A DNA stretch of 64,000 nt from Paenibacillus sp. (GTDB lineage: Bacteria > Bacillota > Bacilli > Paenibacillales > YIM-B00363), in NCBI RefSeq assembly GCF_035645195.1, contig NZ_DASQNA010000006.1, forward strand, positions 1-64,000, read 5' to 3'. The notes beneath the pieces were generated by a model that saw only the letters and a program-made list of their open reading frames with translations, was not told the origin of the DNA and did not search any database. This document shows positions 41,704 to 49,980 of this stretch, piece after piece (the stretch's first letter is position 1; each line of letters begins with the position of its first letter). Both the position numbers and the translations under genes were made by a program.

Positions 41704-42564
41704 TTACCTTCCTTTGTCCTTGCGAATTTTTTTCACGTTCAGGTACGTTTGCTCAAGCTTCGGCACGTACGTATCGAACCGGGCGCTGACGAGGCCGATG
41801 AACAGCACGTCGATGACGTGCAGCTGCGCGATGCGCGACGCCATGTCGCCGCGGCGCATGCCCTCCTCGAGCGACGAGGCGAACAGGGCGATGTCGGCCG
41901 CTCGGGAGAGAGCGTTCGAGCCGTACTTCGTCAGCGAGATCGCGACGGCGCCCTGCGCTTTGGCGCAGAGCAGCGCGTCCACCGTTTCCGGCGTTTCGCC
42001 CGAGTACGAAATCGCGAAGGCGACGTCGCCCGGGCCGAGATTGGAGGCAGACGTGATTTGCAGATGCGGATCGGAGAAGGCGCTCGCCTCTTTGCCGATG
42101 CGGATCAGCTTCTGATACGCGTCTTGGGCGACGATGCCGGACGTGGCGACGCCGTACAGGTCGATGCGCCTCGCCCGATCGAGCGCGTCTACCGCCCGCT
42201 GCAGCGCCGCGAAGTCGAGCAGACGCGTCGTGTCGGCGATCGAGCGCAGATGGTTCGCTTCGATCGCGGCGGCGATCCGGCGCAGCGAGTTGCCGGCGAC
42301 GATGTCTTGGTAGGTCGGCTGCTGCTCGGCCGGCGCGGCCAGCTCCTCGGCGAGCTTGAGCTTGAAGCCGGAGAAGCCATCGAAGCGCATCGACCGGCAA
42401 AACCGCGTGATCGTCGCCGCGCTCGCGCCGGATCGCTCCGCAAGCTCGGTGATGCTCGAACGAGTCGCCTCCTGCGGATGTCCGAGAATATATTCCGCCA
42501 GCGTCCGTTCCTTCGGGTGCAGGTCCGGAAGCCGTTCGCGGATGGCGTGGAGAATGTTGGACAT
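41704..42564 (-). CDS. RpiR/MurR-family transcriptional regulator
   Basis: 286 aa. N-terminal RpiR helix-turn-helix (ELAERSGASAATITRFCRSM) and C-terminal SIS sugar-isomerase domain (YGVATSGIVAQDAYQKLIRI, then ISYSGETPETVDALLCAK) that senses a phosphosugar. First gene of the nagB-nagA operon, so GlcN-6-P or GlcNAc-6-P is the probable effector. The ATG at 42564 has GGAGGA 6-8 nt upstream. A 19-bp AT-rich palindrome lies just upstream. Confidence 0.94.
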   Translation of the reverse strand: MSNILHAIRERLPDLHPKERTLAEYILGHPQEATRSSITELAERSGASAATITRFCRSMRFDGFSGFKLKLAEELAAPAEQQPTYQDIVAGNSLRRIAAAIEANHLRSIADTTRLLDFAALQRAVDALDRARRIDLYGVATSGIVAQDAYQKLIRIGKEASAFSDPHLQITSASNLGPGDVAFAISYSGETPETVDALLCAKAQGAVAISLTKYGSNALSRAADIALFASSLEEGMRRGDMASRIAQLHVIDVLFIGLVSARFDTYVPKLEQTYLNVKKIRKDKGR

Positions 42565-42585
42565 GGCGTTCCTCCGCAGTGTAAT

Positions 42586-42604
42586 TATTAAAATATTTTT
42601 AATA
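42586..42604. promoter_or_regulatory. 19-bp palindrome, candidate RpiR operator
   Basis: TATTAAAATATTTTTAATA has 8-bp perfect arms around TAT, 22 bp upstream of the rpiR-type ATG, where a repressor would block the nag operon. Confidence 0.5.
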
Positions 42605-42734
42605 AAACGGTTATAATCCATGAAAAATATTTTCGTCACTAATATCATATGCCATCTCGAGCAAACGCGCAAGGGCGCAACGGCGGCGGCGTTTCATACG
42701 TCCAGTATGTTATAAACCCAAAAGGGGGGATTGT

Positions 42735-43796
42735 ATGCGTTTGCCATATCATCGACGGGCGTTGCTGCCGATCGCGGCGGTTCTCGCGGTTGCCGCGGCG
42801 GCGCTCGCGTATTGGTTTCTCTGGGATCGTCCGTTCATGGAAGGGGTGCGGCTGAATCCGTACCAAGTCGACGCGATCGAGATCGTCCGGAGAGGAGAGG
42901 GGCTGCTCCAACAAGAAATCATTACGATTCGGGACCCGGCATTGATCCGGAGGACGCTGGCGGAATGGCGGCGTGCGCCGTTTTTGCAGGAGTCATTTCC
43001 CCCGAAATGGGAGCATCTGCAAGGGTATCCGACGTTCGTACGCGTGCGGGACGGTGCATTCACCGAGCTGCATGCGGACGTCTATCCGGGAGGGTCGCAC
43101 GAAGGCGACGCGGCGATGCTGGTGAACGACCGGTACCATTACCTCGTTCCGGAGCCGGTGCGCACGCTGCTGACGACGGATGTCGAACGTTTCGCCGCCG
43201 GAGGCCGACGCGTGGACGTCTTTTTGAACGGTTGGCGTCCGCTGGTCGTCTTGGAGGGCGAGCCGCATACCGCTTATTTCATGGAAGACGGCTGGGGGAG
43301 CGAGCTGCGCGCCGAGCCCGCCGCCTCTGTCACGGCCGCGCTTCCGGACAGCGTCCGTTATGGGGGGCCGAACAGCATTGCCCGGCTGCTAACGGAAGGG
43401 GCCGGGACGTTTCCGGCGGGGACGCCGATCTACGAAGCCGAAGGATACTTTTTTATTAGGGGCATGAAGGAATCGGATGTATGGGGTATGCTCCTGCCGG
43501 AAGGGCAGGCCGCGCATCGGCTCGAGCTCGATCAGGGGGAGGAGGTCGGGTATTGGGAGTCGTACGGCGTGCGGTACTTCGTCGTTCGCGGCGAGGGCGG
43601 GTACTCCGTCTTTGCCGCTCGGGACCCGAACGCGTCTTGCCGGCTGGTTTGGGATGAGCGGCAGCGTCGATTCATCTCGCCTTGCGGTGCGGTCGAATAC
43701 GGCATCGACGGCCGGCCGTCCGAACCGGGCGCCGCGCCGATGATTCGCTGGCCGTCGCGCGAATGGAACGGCGTGCTGCTGTTCGAGTACGAGTAA
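42735..43796 (+). CDS. Unknown membrane-anchored protein with Rieske-like C-terminus
   Basis: 353 aa. One N-terminal membrane segment (about 8-30), the remainder probably outside the cell. Most of the protein is not recognised. Residues about 295-340 read CRLVWDERQRRFISPCGAVE, then YGIDGRPSEPGAAP, which resembles the second half of a Rieske [2Fe-2S] domain (W....FxCPCHG..YD.DGR...GPAP). The cluster ligands are largely lost: CPCH is SPCG, and the first CxH is absent. The ATG has AAAGGGGGG 6 nt upstream. An isolated gene divergent from the nag operon. Confidence 0.7.
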   Translation: MRLPYHRRALLPIAAVLAVAAAALAYWFLWDRPFMEGVRLNPYQVDAIEIVRRGEGLLQQEIITIRDPALIRRTLAEWRRAPFLQESFPPKWEHLQGYPTFVRVRDGAFTELHADVYPGGSHEGDAAMLVNDRYHYLVPEPVRTLLTTDVERFAAGGRRVDVFLNGWRPLVVLEGEPHTAYFMEDGWGSELRAEPAASVTAALPDSVRYGGPNSIARLLTEGAGTFPAGTPIYEAEGYFFIRGMKESDVWGMLLPEGQAAHRLELDQGEEVGYWESYGVRYFVVRGEGGYSVFAARDPNASCRLVWDERQRRFISPCGAVEYGIDGRPSEPGAAPMIRWPSREWNGVLLFEYE

Positions 43797-43804
43797 ACGA
43801 ACAA

Positions 43805-43856
43805 ACGACGGCGGCGGACCGCGCTTCTTCGCGAAGCGAGGTACCGCCGCCGTCGT
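43805..43856. terminator. Bidirectional terminator between convergent genes
   Basis: ACGACGGCGGCGG / CCGCCGCCGTCGT 13-bp outer stem, with an inner GCGCTTC/GAAGCG helix. Confidence 0.8.
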
Positions 43857-43869
43857 CGTTGCAGGCATT

Positions 43870-44601
43870 CTAAACATTCGGTTCCGGGTCGGTCTTCGGC
43901 TTGACCGGGCATCCCTTGCAATACCTTCCGTCGGGCAAATGGTACCGGAGACAGCACATGCGCCGTACCGCCTTGCCGGTAAAGATGAACGGGTTGAAGC
44001 ATTGGAGCTCCCCGAACAACTCTGGCGGCGCTTCCTGCCGGACGTAGCGGTAATCGTCCTCGATTCGCTCGCGCGTCTCCGGGTCGGCAGCTTCCTCGAT
44101 CCATTTCCGGTAGAAATGATGCACGTACATCGAGCCGTTTTCCCAAAGCAGATCTTCCCGGACGCCCGTCGCCGCGTGCAAGCTCTTGAACACCAGGTTC
44201 CAGTTGTGGGCGAACAGGCGGATGACGGTCAGCTCCCGCAGCGATTCGCGCGCGGCGGGATCGAGCGCCGGCGCCGCCCGTCCGCCGCAGTGGACGGCGA
44301 ACGGCGGGTCTCCGGGGAACAGCAGCATGACGTCCCGCAGCGAGGCGGAGCGGGCGATGCCGAGCACGCTGAACTCGTACAGGACGCCGACGAGGGAGCG
44401 GCAATACCATTTCGTGAATTGCGAGGCGGCGACGGCCGGCTTGTCGACGCGGAGCATGTCGGCGACGCGGTCGAGCAGCTTCGGCACGTGTTCCGCGGCG
44501 GCGAGCACCGGCCCGTGGAGCCGGTCGGGCGCCTCGACGTCCGGGGCCGTGTAATACCCGAGCTCGAGCAGCGCGTCGCCGCCCGCCTTAACCGCCGACA
44601 T
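43870..44601 (-). CDS. FhuF-like ferric siderophore reductase
   Basis: 243 aa. N-terminal FhuF/IucA-like region and the C-terminal cysteine motif RRMCCLRYHLPDGRYCKGCP (CC-x10-C-x2-C), which binds a [2Fe-2S] cluster in E. coli FhuF. It would release iron from imported siderophore in the cytoplasm. It overlaps the ATPase gene by 14 nt and is the last gene of the Fur-controlled importer operon. Confidence 0.9.
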   Translation of the reverse strand: MSAVKAGGDALLELGYYTAPDVEAPDRLHGPVLAAAEHVPKLLDRVADMLRVDKPAVAASQFTKWYCRSLVGVLYEFSVLGIARSASLRDVMLLFPGDPPFAVHCGGRAAPALDPAARESLRELTVIRLFAHNWNLVFKSLHAATGVREDLLWENGSMYVHHFYRKWIEEAADPETRERIEDDYRYVRQEAPPELFGELQCFNPFIFTGKAVRRMCCLRYHLPDGRYCKGCPVKPKTDPEPNV

Positions 44602-45427
44602 AGACGGGCTCCTTCTCCGCCGAGGCCGAGGCCGCGGCCGCGCCGGCGCGCGCGCCGACCGGGATGCACATCGGAGTGCCGTACACCGGGTCGGTCATCA
44701 TCCGGCACTCCATGCCGAATACGTCGCGGATGAGCTTCTCGTCGACGATGTCGGCGGGCGCCCCTTCGGCGTACACAGCCCCGTTCGACACGGCGACGAT
44801 GTTGTGCGCGTACCGGCAGGCGAGGTTAATATCGTGGAGCACCATCACGATCGTGCGCTGCTCGCGTTCGTTCAGGTCGGCGAGCAGCTCCAGCACTTCG
44901 ATTTGGTGCGTCATATCCAAATACGTCGTCGGCTCGTCGAGCAGAATCGTCCCGGTCTGCTGCGCGAGCGTCATGGCGATCCAGGCGCGCTGGCGCTGGC
45001 CGCCGGAGAGCGAGTCCACGGGACGTTCGGCGAACGGCGCCATGCCGGTCGCCGCCAGCGCCTCGGCGACGGCCCGCTCATCCTCGCGCGACCACTGCTT
45101 CAGCCACGTTTGGTGCGGGTAACGCCCTTGTTTGACGAGCTGGAGCACCGTCAGCCCTTCCGGGGCGGCGGGACCTTGCGGCAAAATGGCGAGCCGCTTG
45201 GCGACTTCCTTCGTCGGCTGGGTGTAAATGTCCTTCCCGTCGAGCAGCACCGATCCGCCGTCGGGCCGAAGCAGCCGCGCGAGCGAGCGCAGCAGCGTCG
45301 ACTTGCCGCAGCCGTTCTTGCCGATCAAGACGGTAATTCGGCGGCGCGGCACGGCGAGGTCGAGCCCGTCGATGACGGCGGCGCCTCCGTATCCGAGCGT
45401 CAGTCCTTTCGCGTCCATAGCGGTCAT
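44588..45427 (-). CDS. Iron-siderophore ABC transporter ATPase (FecE/FhuC type)
   Basis: 279 aa. Walker A GKNGCGKST, Q-loop LAILPQG, signature LSGGQRQR, Walker B TILLDEPTTYLD and H-loop VLHDINLA. The length and context fit FecE/FhuC. The C-terminal ~20 residues are Ala-rich. The ATG at 45427 overlaps the permease stop by 4 nt and has GAGGAGGAAA upstream. Confidence 0.95.
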   Translation of the reverse strand: MTAMDAKGLTLGYGGAAVIDGLDLAVPRRRITVLIGKNGCGKSTLLRSLARLLRPDGGSVLLDGKDIYTQPTKEVAKRLAILPQGPAAPEGLTVLQLVKQGRYPHQTWLKQWSREDERAVAEALAATGMAPFAERPVDSLSGGQRQRAWIAMTLAQQTGTILLDEPTTYLDMTHQIEVLELLADLNEREQRTIVMVLHDINLACRYAHNIVAVSNGAVYAEGAPADIVDEKLIRDVFGMECRMMTDPVYGTPMCIPVGARAGAAAASASAEKEPVYVGG

Positions 45428-46464
45428 GATGCTTTCCTCCTCGTGAGCAGATAGATGAAGAACGGCGCGCCGACGGCGGCCGTGAACACCCCGGCCGGAA
45501 TGTCGTTCGGCGGGAAGGCGGTGCGGCCGAGCGTATCGGCGACCAAGAGCAGCATGGCGCCGATGCAGGAGGATACCGGCAGGACGGCGCCGAACGACGG
45601 ACCGACGAGGCGTCTCGCCATATGCGGCGCCATCAGCCCGATGAAGCCGATCGCGCCGACCTGCGAGACGGCGGCGCCGGCGAGCGCGGCGCTGACGAGC
45701 ACGAGCGCGATGCGGTCGCGAGAGACGCGGGCGCCGACGCCGGCGGCGACGTCCTCGCCGAGCTCCTGCACGTTCGCTCTGCGGGCCAGCGCCCAAGCGG
45801 CGATGCCGATGCCGGCCGCCCAAGGCAGCAGCGCGAAGACGTTGTTCCACGAGCTGCCGTATACGCTGCCGGTCAGCCACGTGAACGCCTGGTTCGCCAG
45901 GTAATGCGGGCTGAGCACGATCAGGAACGACGACAGGGAAGCGGCGGCCGTCTGAAGCGCGACGCCGATCAGCACGAGCCGCAGCGGTGAAATGCCGCGC
46001 TTCCATGCGAGCGCGAACAGCAGCAGCGCGACGGCGGCCGCGCCGACGATCGCCGCGATCGAGAGGCCGGCGACGCCGGCGGCGCCTGACGTGACGACGA
46101 GCAGCGCGACGCCCGCGGCGGCCGCGCCGCCGGTGATGCCGATCATGTCCGGCGAGGCGAGCGAGTTGCGGGAGACGGCCTGCAGCAGCGCGCCCGATCC
46201 GGCGAGGCACGCGCCGGCGAGAATCGCCATCGCGGCGCGCGGCAGGCGGAACGAGTACAGCACCGTGCGGGTCGTGTCTTCGCCGAAGCCGAAGGCGCCC
46301 TTGACGACCTCTAGCGGCGGAATCCAGAGCGTGCCGACGCCCGCGCTGAGGCAGGCGAGAGCGAGCGTCGCCGCGGCGAGCGCGGCGGACCAAACGGAGG
46401 CGCGCTTGTCGGCGAGGAAGGAGAAGAGCCGGGTGCGAATCGTCAGTTGTTTATGAAGCTTCAT
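45424..46464 (-). CDS. FecCD-family siderophore ABC permease
   Basis: 346 aa, about nine to ten membrane segments. Family motifs: RLPRAAMAILAGACLAGSGALLQAVSRNSLASPD, in part, near residue 73-105, and GAIGFIGLMAPHMARRLVG with the conserved coupling region. It pairs with the permease encoded upstream to form the heterodimeric channel. It overlaps its neighbours by 14 nt and 4 nt, showing tight coupling. Confidence 0.95.
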   Translation of the reverse strand: MKLHKQLTIRTRLFSFLADKRASVWSAALAAATLALACLSAGVGTLWIPPLEVVKGAFGFGEDTTRTVLYSFRLPRAAMAILAGACLAGSGALLQAVSRNSLASPDMIGITGGAAAAGVALLVVTSGAAGVAGLSIAAIVGAAAVALLLFALAWKRGISPLRLVLIGVALQTAAASLSSFLIVLSPHYLANQAFTWLTGSVYGSSWNNVFALLPWAAGIGIAAWALARRANVQELGEDVAAGVGARVSRDRIALVLVSAALAGAAVSQVGAIGFIGLMAPHMARRLVGPSFGAVLPVSSCIGAMLLLVADTLGRTAFPPNDIPAGVFTAAVGAPFFIYLLTRRKAS

Positions 46465-47440
46465 TCAGACCCCTCCTTGCCACCCACACGAAGAACGGCA
46501 CGCCGATCAGCGCCGTGACGATGCCGACCGGCAGCTCGTTCGGCATCGCGATGAAGCGGGCGCCGACGTCCGCGGCCAGCAGCAGCGCCGCGCCGAGGAG
46601 CGCGCAGTACGGCAGCAGCCAGCGGTGGTCGCTGCCCGCGGCGAAGCGCGCGAGATGCGGCACGATGATGCCGACGAAGGCGATCGGTCCGGCGACCGCG
46701 ACCGACGCGCCGGCGAGCAGCACGACCGCCGCGGCCGAGGCGAGCTTCACCGCGGCGACCCGTTGGCCGAGCCCGCGGGCGACGTCCTCGCCGAGCGCCA
46801 GCGTGTTGAGCGCTCCGGCGACGGCGATGCAGACGAGCCAGCCGAGCGCCATATAAGGCAGAACGGGAAGCAGCATCGGCATTTCGCGTCCGGCGACGGA
46901 GCCGACGAGCCAGAACAAAATTTGGTCGAACGTGCGCCCGTTCACGAGCATGACGCCCTGCGTGATCGAAGCGGCGAACGCGGCGACGGCGGCGCCCGCC
47001 AAAGTGATCTTGACCGGAGAGGCGCCCTCCCGCCCGGCGGAGCCGAGCCCGTAGGCGGCGGCCGCCGCGAGCGCGGCGCCGACGAACGCCGCGCCGATGA
47101 ACTCCGTCAGCGACGTCGCGCCGAAGAACGAAATCGCTACGATAATGAACAGCGCGGCCCCCGCATTAATGCCGAAAATATCGGGGGACGCCAGCGGGTT
47201 GCGCGTCACCGTCTGCAGCACCGCGCCGGCGGCGGCGAGCGCGGCGCCGACCGTCATCGCGACGAGCATGCGCGGCAGGCGCGTATTGCGAACGATAAGA
47301 TGCTCCGCCGATCCGTCGAATGCGGCGAACGCTTGCCATACCGTCTGCAGGTCGGTGCTTCTGCTTCCATAGGATAATGAGAGAAAGCCGAGGAACAGGA
47401 CGAGCAGAAGGCATCCGAATAATCCAAGTGCTTTATACAT
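46451..47440 (-). CDS. FecCD-family siderophore ABC permease
   Basis: 329 aa, about nine membrane segments, homologous to the following gene. Motifs: RLPRMLVAMTVGAALAAAGA, VTRNPLASPDIFGINAGA and GPIAFVGIIVPHLARFAAG. First gene of the permease-permease-ATPase-FhuF operon. Divergent from the binding-protein gene, with three Fur-box-like sites in the shared upstream region. Confidence 0.95.
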   Translation of the reverse strand: MYKALGLFGCLLLVLFLGFLSLSYGSRSTDLQTVWQAFAAFDGSAEHLIVRNTRLPRMLVAMTVGAALAAAGAVLQTVTRNPLASPDIFGINAGAALFIIVAISFFGATSLTEFIGAAFVGAALAAAAAYGLGSAGREGASPVKITLAGAAVAAFAASITQGVMLVNGRTFDQILFWLVGSVAGREMPMLLPVLPYMALGWLVCIAVAGALNTLALGEDVARGLGQRVAAVKLASAAAVVLLAGASVAVAGPIAFVGIIVPHLARFAAGSDHRWLLPYCALLGAALLLAADVGARFIAMPNELPVGIVTALIGVPFFVWVARRGLNEAS

Positions 47441-47534
47441 GGTTGGCCAATCCTTACGTCAAAATAAGATGGTCCTGCGCGTACAGATCAAATCATCAAC
47501 AACATTAAGTAGAAATAAGTCTGTTCCCATTGTA

Positions 47535-47651
47535 TGAGAACGATTCTCACATGTCAATGAAGCTGAGAATCATTTTCAAAAATTCCCTTGACATGCGCTT
47601 AGAACGTTTGTATATTGAGTTTTGTCGGCAAGAGATTGAGAATCATTATCA
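47535..47651. promoter_or_regulatory. Divergent Fur-controlled promoter region with three Fur boxes
   Basis: TGAGAACGATTCTCA (47535-47549), TGAGAATCATTTTCA (47564-47578) and TGAGAATCATTATCA (47637-47651) match the 7-1-7 Bacillus Fur core TGATAAT-N-ATTATCA well. A strong promoter, TTGACA (47588-47593), 17 bp, TATATT (47611-47616), serves the plus-strand binding protein. Confidence 0.9.
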
Positions 47652-47676
47652 CATATAAAGGGGTAGGGAAAACCGA

Positions 47677-48699
47677 ATGAAACCAAATGCATCTCGTTTA
47701 TCGATTACGTTAGTATTGTTGTTGGCGTTCGCGATGGCGCTTGCCGCTTGCGGCGGCGCAGGCGCGGACGGCGATTCAGCTGCCGGCGGGGAGCAAACCG
47801 ATGGCGCGGCGAACGGCGCGGCGGAAGAGCCGGCGGGCGAAGAAGCGGCTGCGACGCGGACTTTCACGCATGCGATGGGCGACACGGACATTCCGACGAA
47901 TCCGCAGCGCGTCGTCATTTTGTCGAACGAAGGAACGGAAGCGCTGCTGGCGCTCGGCGTGAAGCCGGTCGGCGCGGTGAAGTCGTGGACTGGCGATCCG
48001 TGGTACGACCACATTAAAGATCAAATGGAAGGCGTCACGAACGTCGGGGAAGAAGGCCAGCCGAACCTCGAAACGATTATCAGCCTCAAGCCGGACTTGA
48101 TTATCGGCATCAAAATGCGTCATGAAGAGATCTACGACGAGCTGAGCGCGATTGCGCCGACGATTTTCGCGGAGACGCTGCGCGGCGACTGGCAGCAGAA
48201 CTTCAAGATGTATGCGGACGCGCTCGGCAAAACGGCCGAAGGCGAAAAGGTGCTCTCCGATTGGAACGCTCGCGTCGCCGATCTGAGCGGCAAGCTGGGC
48301 GACAAGCTGTCGACGCAGGTGTCGATCGTGCGCTTCATGGCCGGCGATACGCGGATTTATTGGAAGGATACGTTCTCGGGCGTCATCTTGAAGCAAATCG
48401 GTCTGGCGCGTCCGCCAGCGCAGGATAAGGACGAATTCGCCGCTCGCGGCGTGACGAAGGAACGGATCGAGGAGATGGACGGCGACATCATGTTCTACTT
48501 CTCCTACGAAACCGGCGACGGCGGCGCGACGGCCGTCGAGCAGGATTGGGTGAACGATCCGCTCTGGCAGACGCTTGACGTCGTGAAGGCAGGCAAGGCG
48601 TACAAAGTGAGCGACACGATTTGGAACACGGCCGGCGGCGTCCTTGCGGCGAATCTGATGCTGGACGATCTGTACAAATATTTCGAAGTGCAGCAGTAA
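47677..48699 (+). CDS. Siderophore-binding lipoprotein of the ABC importer
   Basis: 340 aa. Lipoprotein signal ending in LAAC (Cys25), then an acidic Ala/Gly linker and a class III (FecB/BtuF-like) periplasmic-binding fold, with PQRVVILSNEGTEALLALGV and PNLETIISLKPDLIIGIKMR. It captures ferric siderophore outside the cell and delivers it to the divergent permease pair. A Fur box overlaps its leader. Iron-limitation control is therefore well supported; the siderophore type is not known. Confidence 0.94.
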   Translation: MKPNASRLSITLVLLLAFAMALAACGGAGADGDSAAGGEQTDGAANGAAEEPAGEEAAATRTFTHAMGDTDIPTNPQRVVILSNEGTEALLALGVKPVGAVKSWTGDPWYDHIKDQMEGVTNVGEEGQPNLETIISLKPDLIIGIKMRHEEIYDELSAIAPTIFAETLRGDWQQNFKMYADALGKTAEGEKVLSDWNARVADLSGKLGDKLSTQVSIVRFMAGDTRIYWKDTFSGVILKQIGLARPPAQDKDEFAARGVTKERIEEMDGDIMFYFSYETGDGGATAVEQDWVNDPLWQTLDVVKAGKAYKVSDTIWNTAGGVLAANLMLDDLYKYFEVQQ

Positions 48700-48708
48700 C
48701 ACCGAAAG

Positions 48709-48744
48709 AAAGCATCGACCGGTCACGCCGGACGATGCTTTTAT
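48709..48744. terminator. Terminator between convergent genes
   Basis: AAAGCATCG-A-CCGG / CCGG-A-CGATGCTTT stem followed by TATT. Confidence 0.85.
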
Positions 48745-48749
48745 TGCGT

Positions 48750-49712
48750 TTAGAACAAAAACGACAGCTGCACCGGCTCCTCCGTGGGCGGCTTCCTCGG
48801 GGCGGCCGTCGGCGCGCGGGACGCCTCGGCTCGCTCCGGCGCGCGCCGGTCGAGTCCGTGCCGTTCGGCGATCCGCTTCAGCCGGCTCTCCATCATGCCC
48901 GCGTAAGCGGCGTCGACGTACGTCTTCGCGTACAGACGGGCGTACCGCCCGACGAGGTCGGGGAAATGCTGATCGAGCGTTCGGAAATACCACGGCTTCA
49001 CATCGGGCGAGAGGCGCAGCAGCGACGTCATCGCGAATGCCGCGTCGTGCGCCTTAAGCGCCGCGAACAGCTCGTTAAGCCCCGCCTCGTCGTCGGTGAG
49101 CAGCGGGAGAATCGGGGCGACGAACGCACCGGCCGGGAGCCCTTCGGACGCGAGCGCGCGAAGAGCGCGGAGGCGTTCGGCAGGCAGCGGCGTGGCCGGC
49201 TCAAGGCGTCGCGTCAGGGCCGCGTCCAGCGTATTGATGCTGATGTTGATCGAGATGAGATCGACCTGCTTCAGCACGTCGACATCCCGCAGGACGAGCG
49301 GCGAACGCGTCGTCACGGTCGTCGGGACGCCGTATTCGGCCAGCACGCTCAAGCATCGGCGGGTCTGCTCCGCCTTCGCTTCGATCGGCTGGTATGGATC
49401 CGTCGCGGTGCCGATCGCTACCGGGCCGACGAGCGGGCCGACATCCTCCGGACGGACGCCGTGCCGGCGGGCGAACGAGCGCAGCTGCGCCTCCAGCGCC
49501 TCCGCAGCGTTGTCCTTCACGATAATATGGTTTTGGAAATCGTCGGTCGGCTCCCTGCCGAGGAACGTCTGGAACGCTCTCGCATAGCAGAAGCTGCAGC
49601 CGTGCGCGCAGCCCCGATACGGGTTGAGCGACCATTCGAACGGCATGCGTTCGGATTTGACGCGATTTAAGACTTGTTTTGCGGAAACAAACTCGTACTG
49701 TTTGCCAGACAC
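48750..49712 (-). CDS. Radical SAM protein of the spore photoproduct lyase-like (SplB/Rv2578c) family
   Basis: 320 aa. Radical-SAM cluster motif CxxxCxxC (Cys35, Cys39, Cys42) in NPYRGCAHGCSFCYAR, then VAIGTATDPYQPIEAK and SINTLDAALTRRLEPATP, typical of the Rv2578c-type group often named spore photoproduct lyase-like. The reaction is not established for this subgroup; true SplB places its motif further in. The GTG at 49712 is preferred, with AAAGGGGTGG 5-6 nt upstream. A LexA-type box at 49748-49761 suggests DNA-damage control. Confidence 0.88.
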   Translation of the reverse strand: MSGKQYEFVSAKQVLNRVKSERMPFEWSLNPYRGCAHGCSFCYARAFQTFLGREPTDDFQNHIIVKDNAAEALEAQLRSFARRHGVRPEDVGPLVGPVAIGTATDPYQPIEAKAEQTRRCLSVLAEYGVPTTVTTRSPLVLRDVDVLKQVDLISINISINTLDAALTRRLEPATPLPAERLRALRALASEGLPAGAFVAPILPLLTDDEAGLNELFAALKAHDAAFAMTSLLRLSPDVKPWYFRTLDQHFPDLVGRYARLYAKTYVDAAYAGMMESRLKRIAERHGLDRRAPERAEASRAPTAAPRKPPTEEPVQLSFLF

Positions 49713-49747
49713 GGCGGCCACCCCTTTGTCGTATCGATTCCAGAATA

Positions 49748-49761
49748 CGAACAAACGTTCT
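49748..49761 (-). promoter_or_regulatory. LexA (DinR) box upstream of the radical SAM gene
   Basis: CGAACAAACGTTCT matches the Bacillus consensus CGAACRNRYGTTYC at 13 of 14 positions and lies about 36 bp before the GTG start, just downstream of a TATATA-type -10 on the minus strand. Confidence 0.7.
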
Positions 49762-49925
49762 ATATACGTTAATGTACCACAAGAAACTCCGGCGGAAAAG
49801 TCTTGAGCGCCCGATGGGACAATTTCCCGGCGGCGGAACCTTTCGTACGAAATCCAAGTTTATACGCCTACGGCCCGGAAGGGACGGTCTGGCTGCCATC
49901 AACGCCGAGTTTACGAATCAACGCA

Positions 49926-49960
49926 AAAATCCCCTGAGAGCGGCTGCTCCCAGGGGATTT
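49926..49960 (-). terminator. Terminator of the glutamate synthase-like gene
   Basis: AAATCCCCTG / CAGGGGATTT stem with inner GAG/CTC pairing. On the minus strand five T follow. Confidence 0.88.
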
Positions 49961-49980
49961 GCATTTGTGACGATATGCGA

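Noticed and set aside
42695-42709. CATAC-N5-GTATG palindrome upstream of the 42735 gene as an operator
   Set aside because: Arms of only 5 bp are expected often by chance, and no regulator can be linked to it.
44588-46393. 601-codon frame fusing antisense-frame permease sequence to the ATPase
   Set aside because: The first ~320 codons are out of frame over the permease gene; the ATPase starts at 45427 with its own ribosome binding site overlapping the permease stop.
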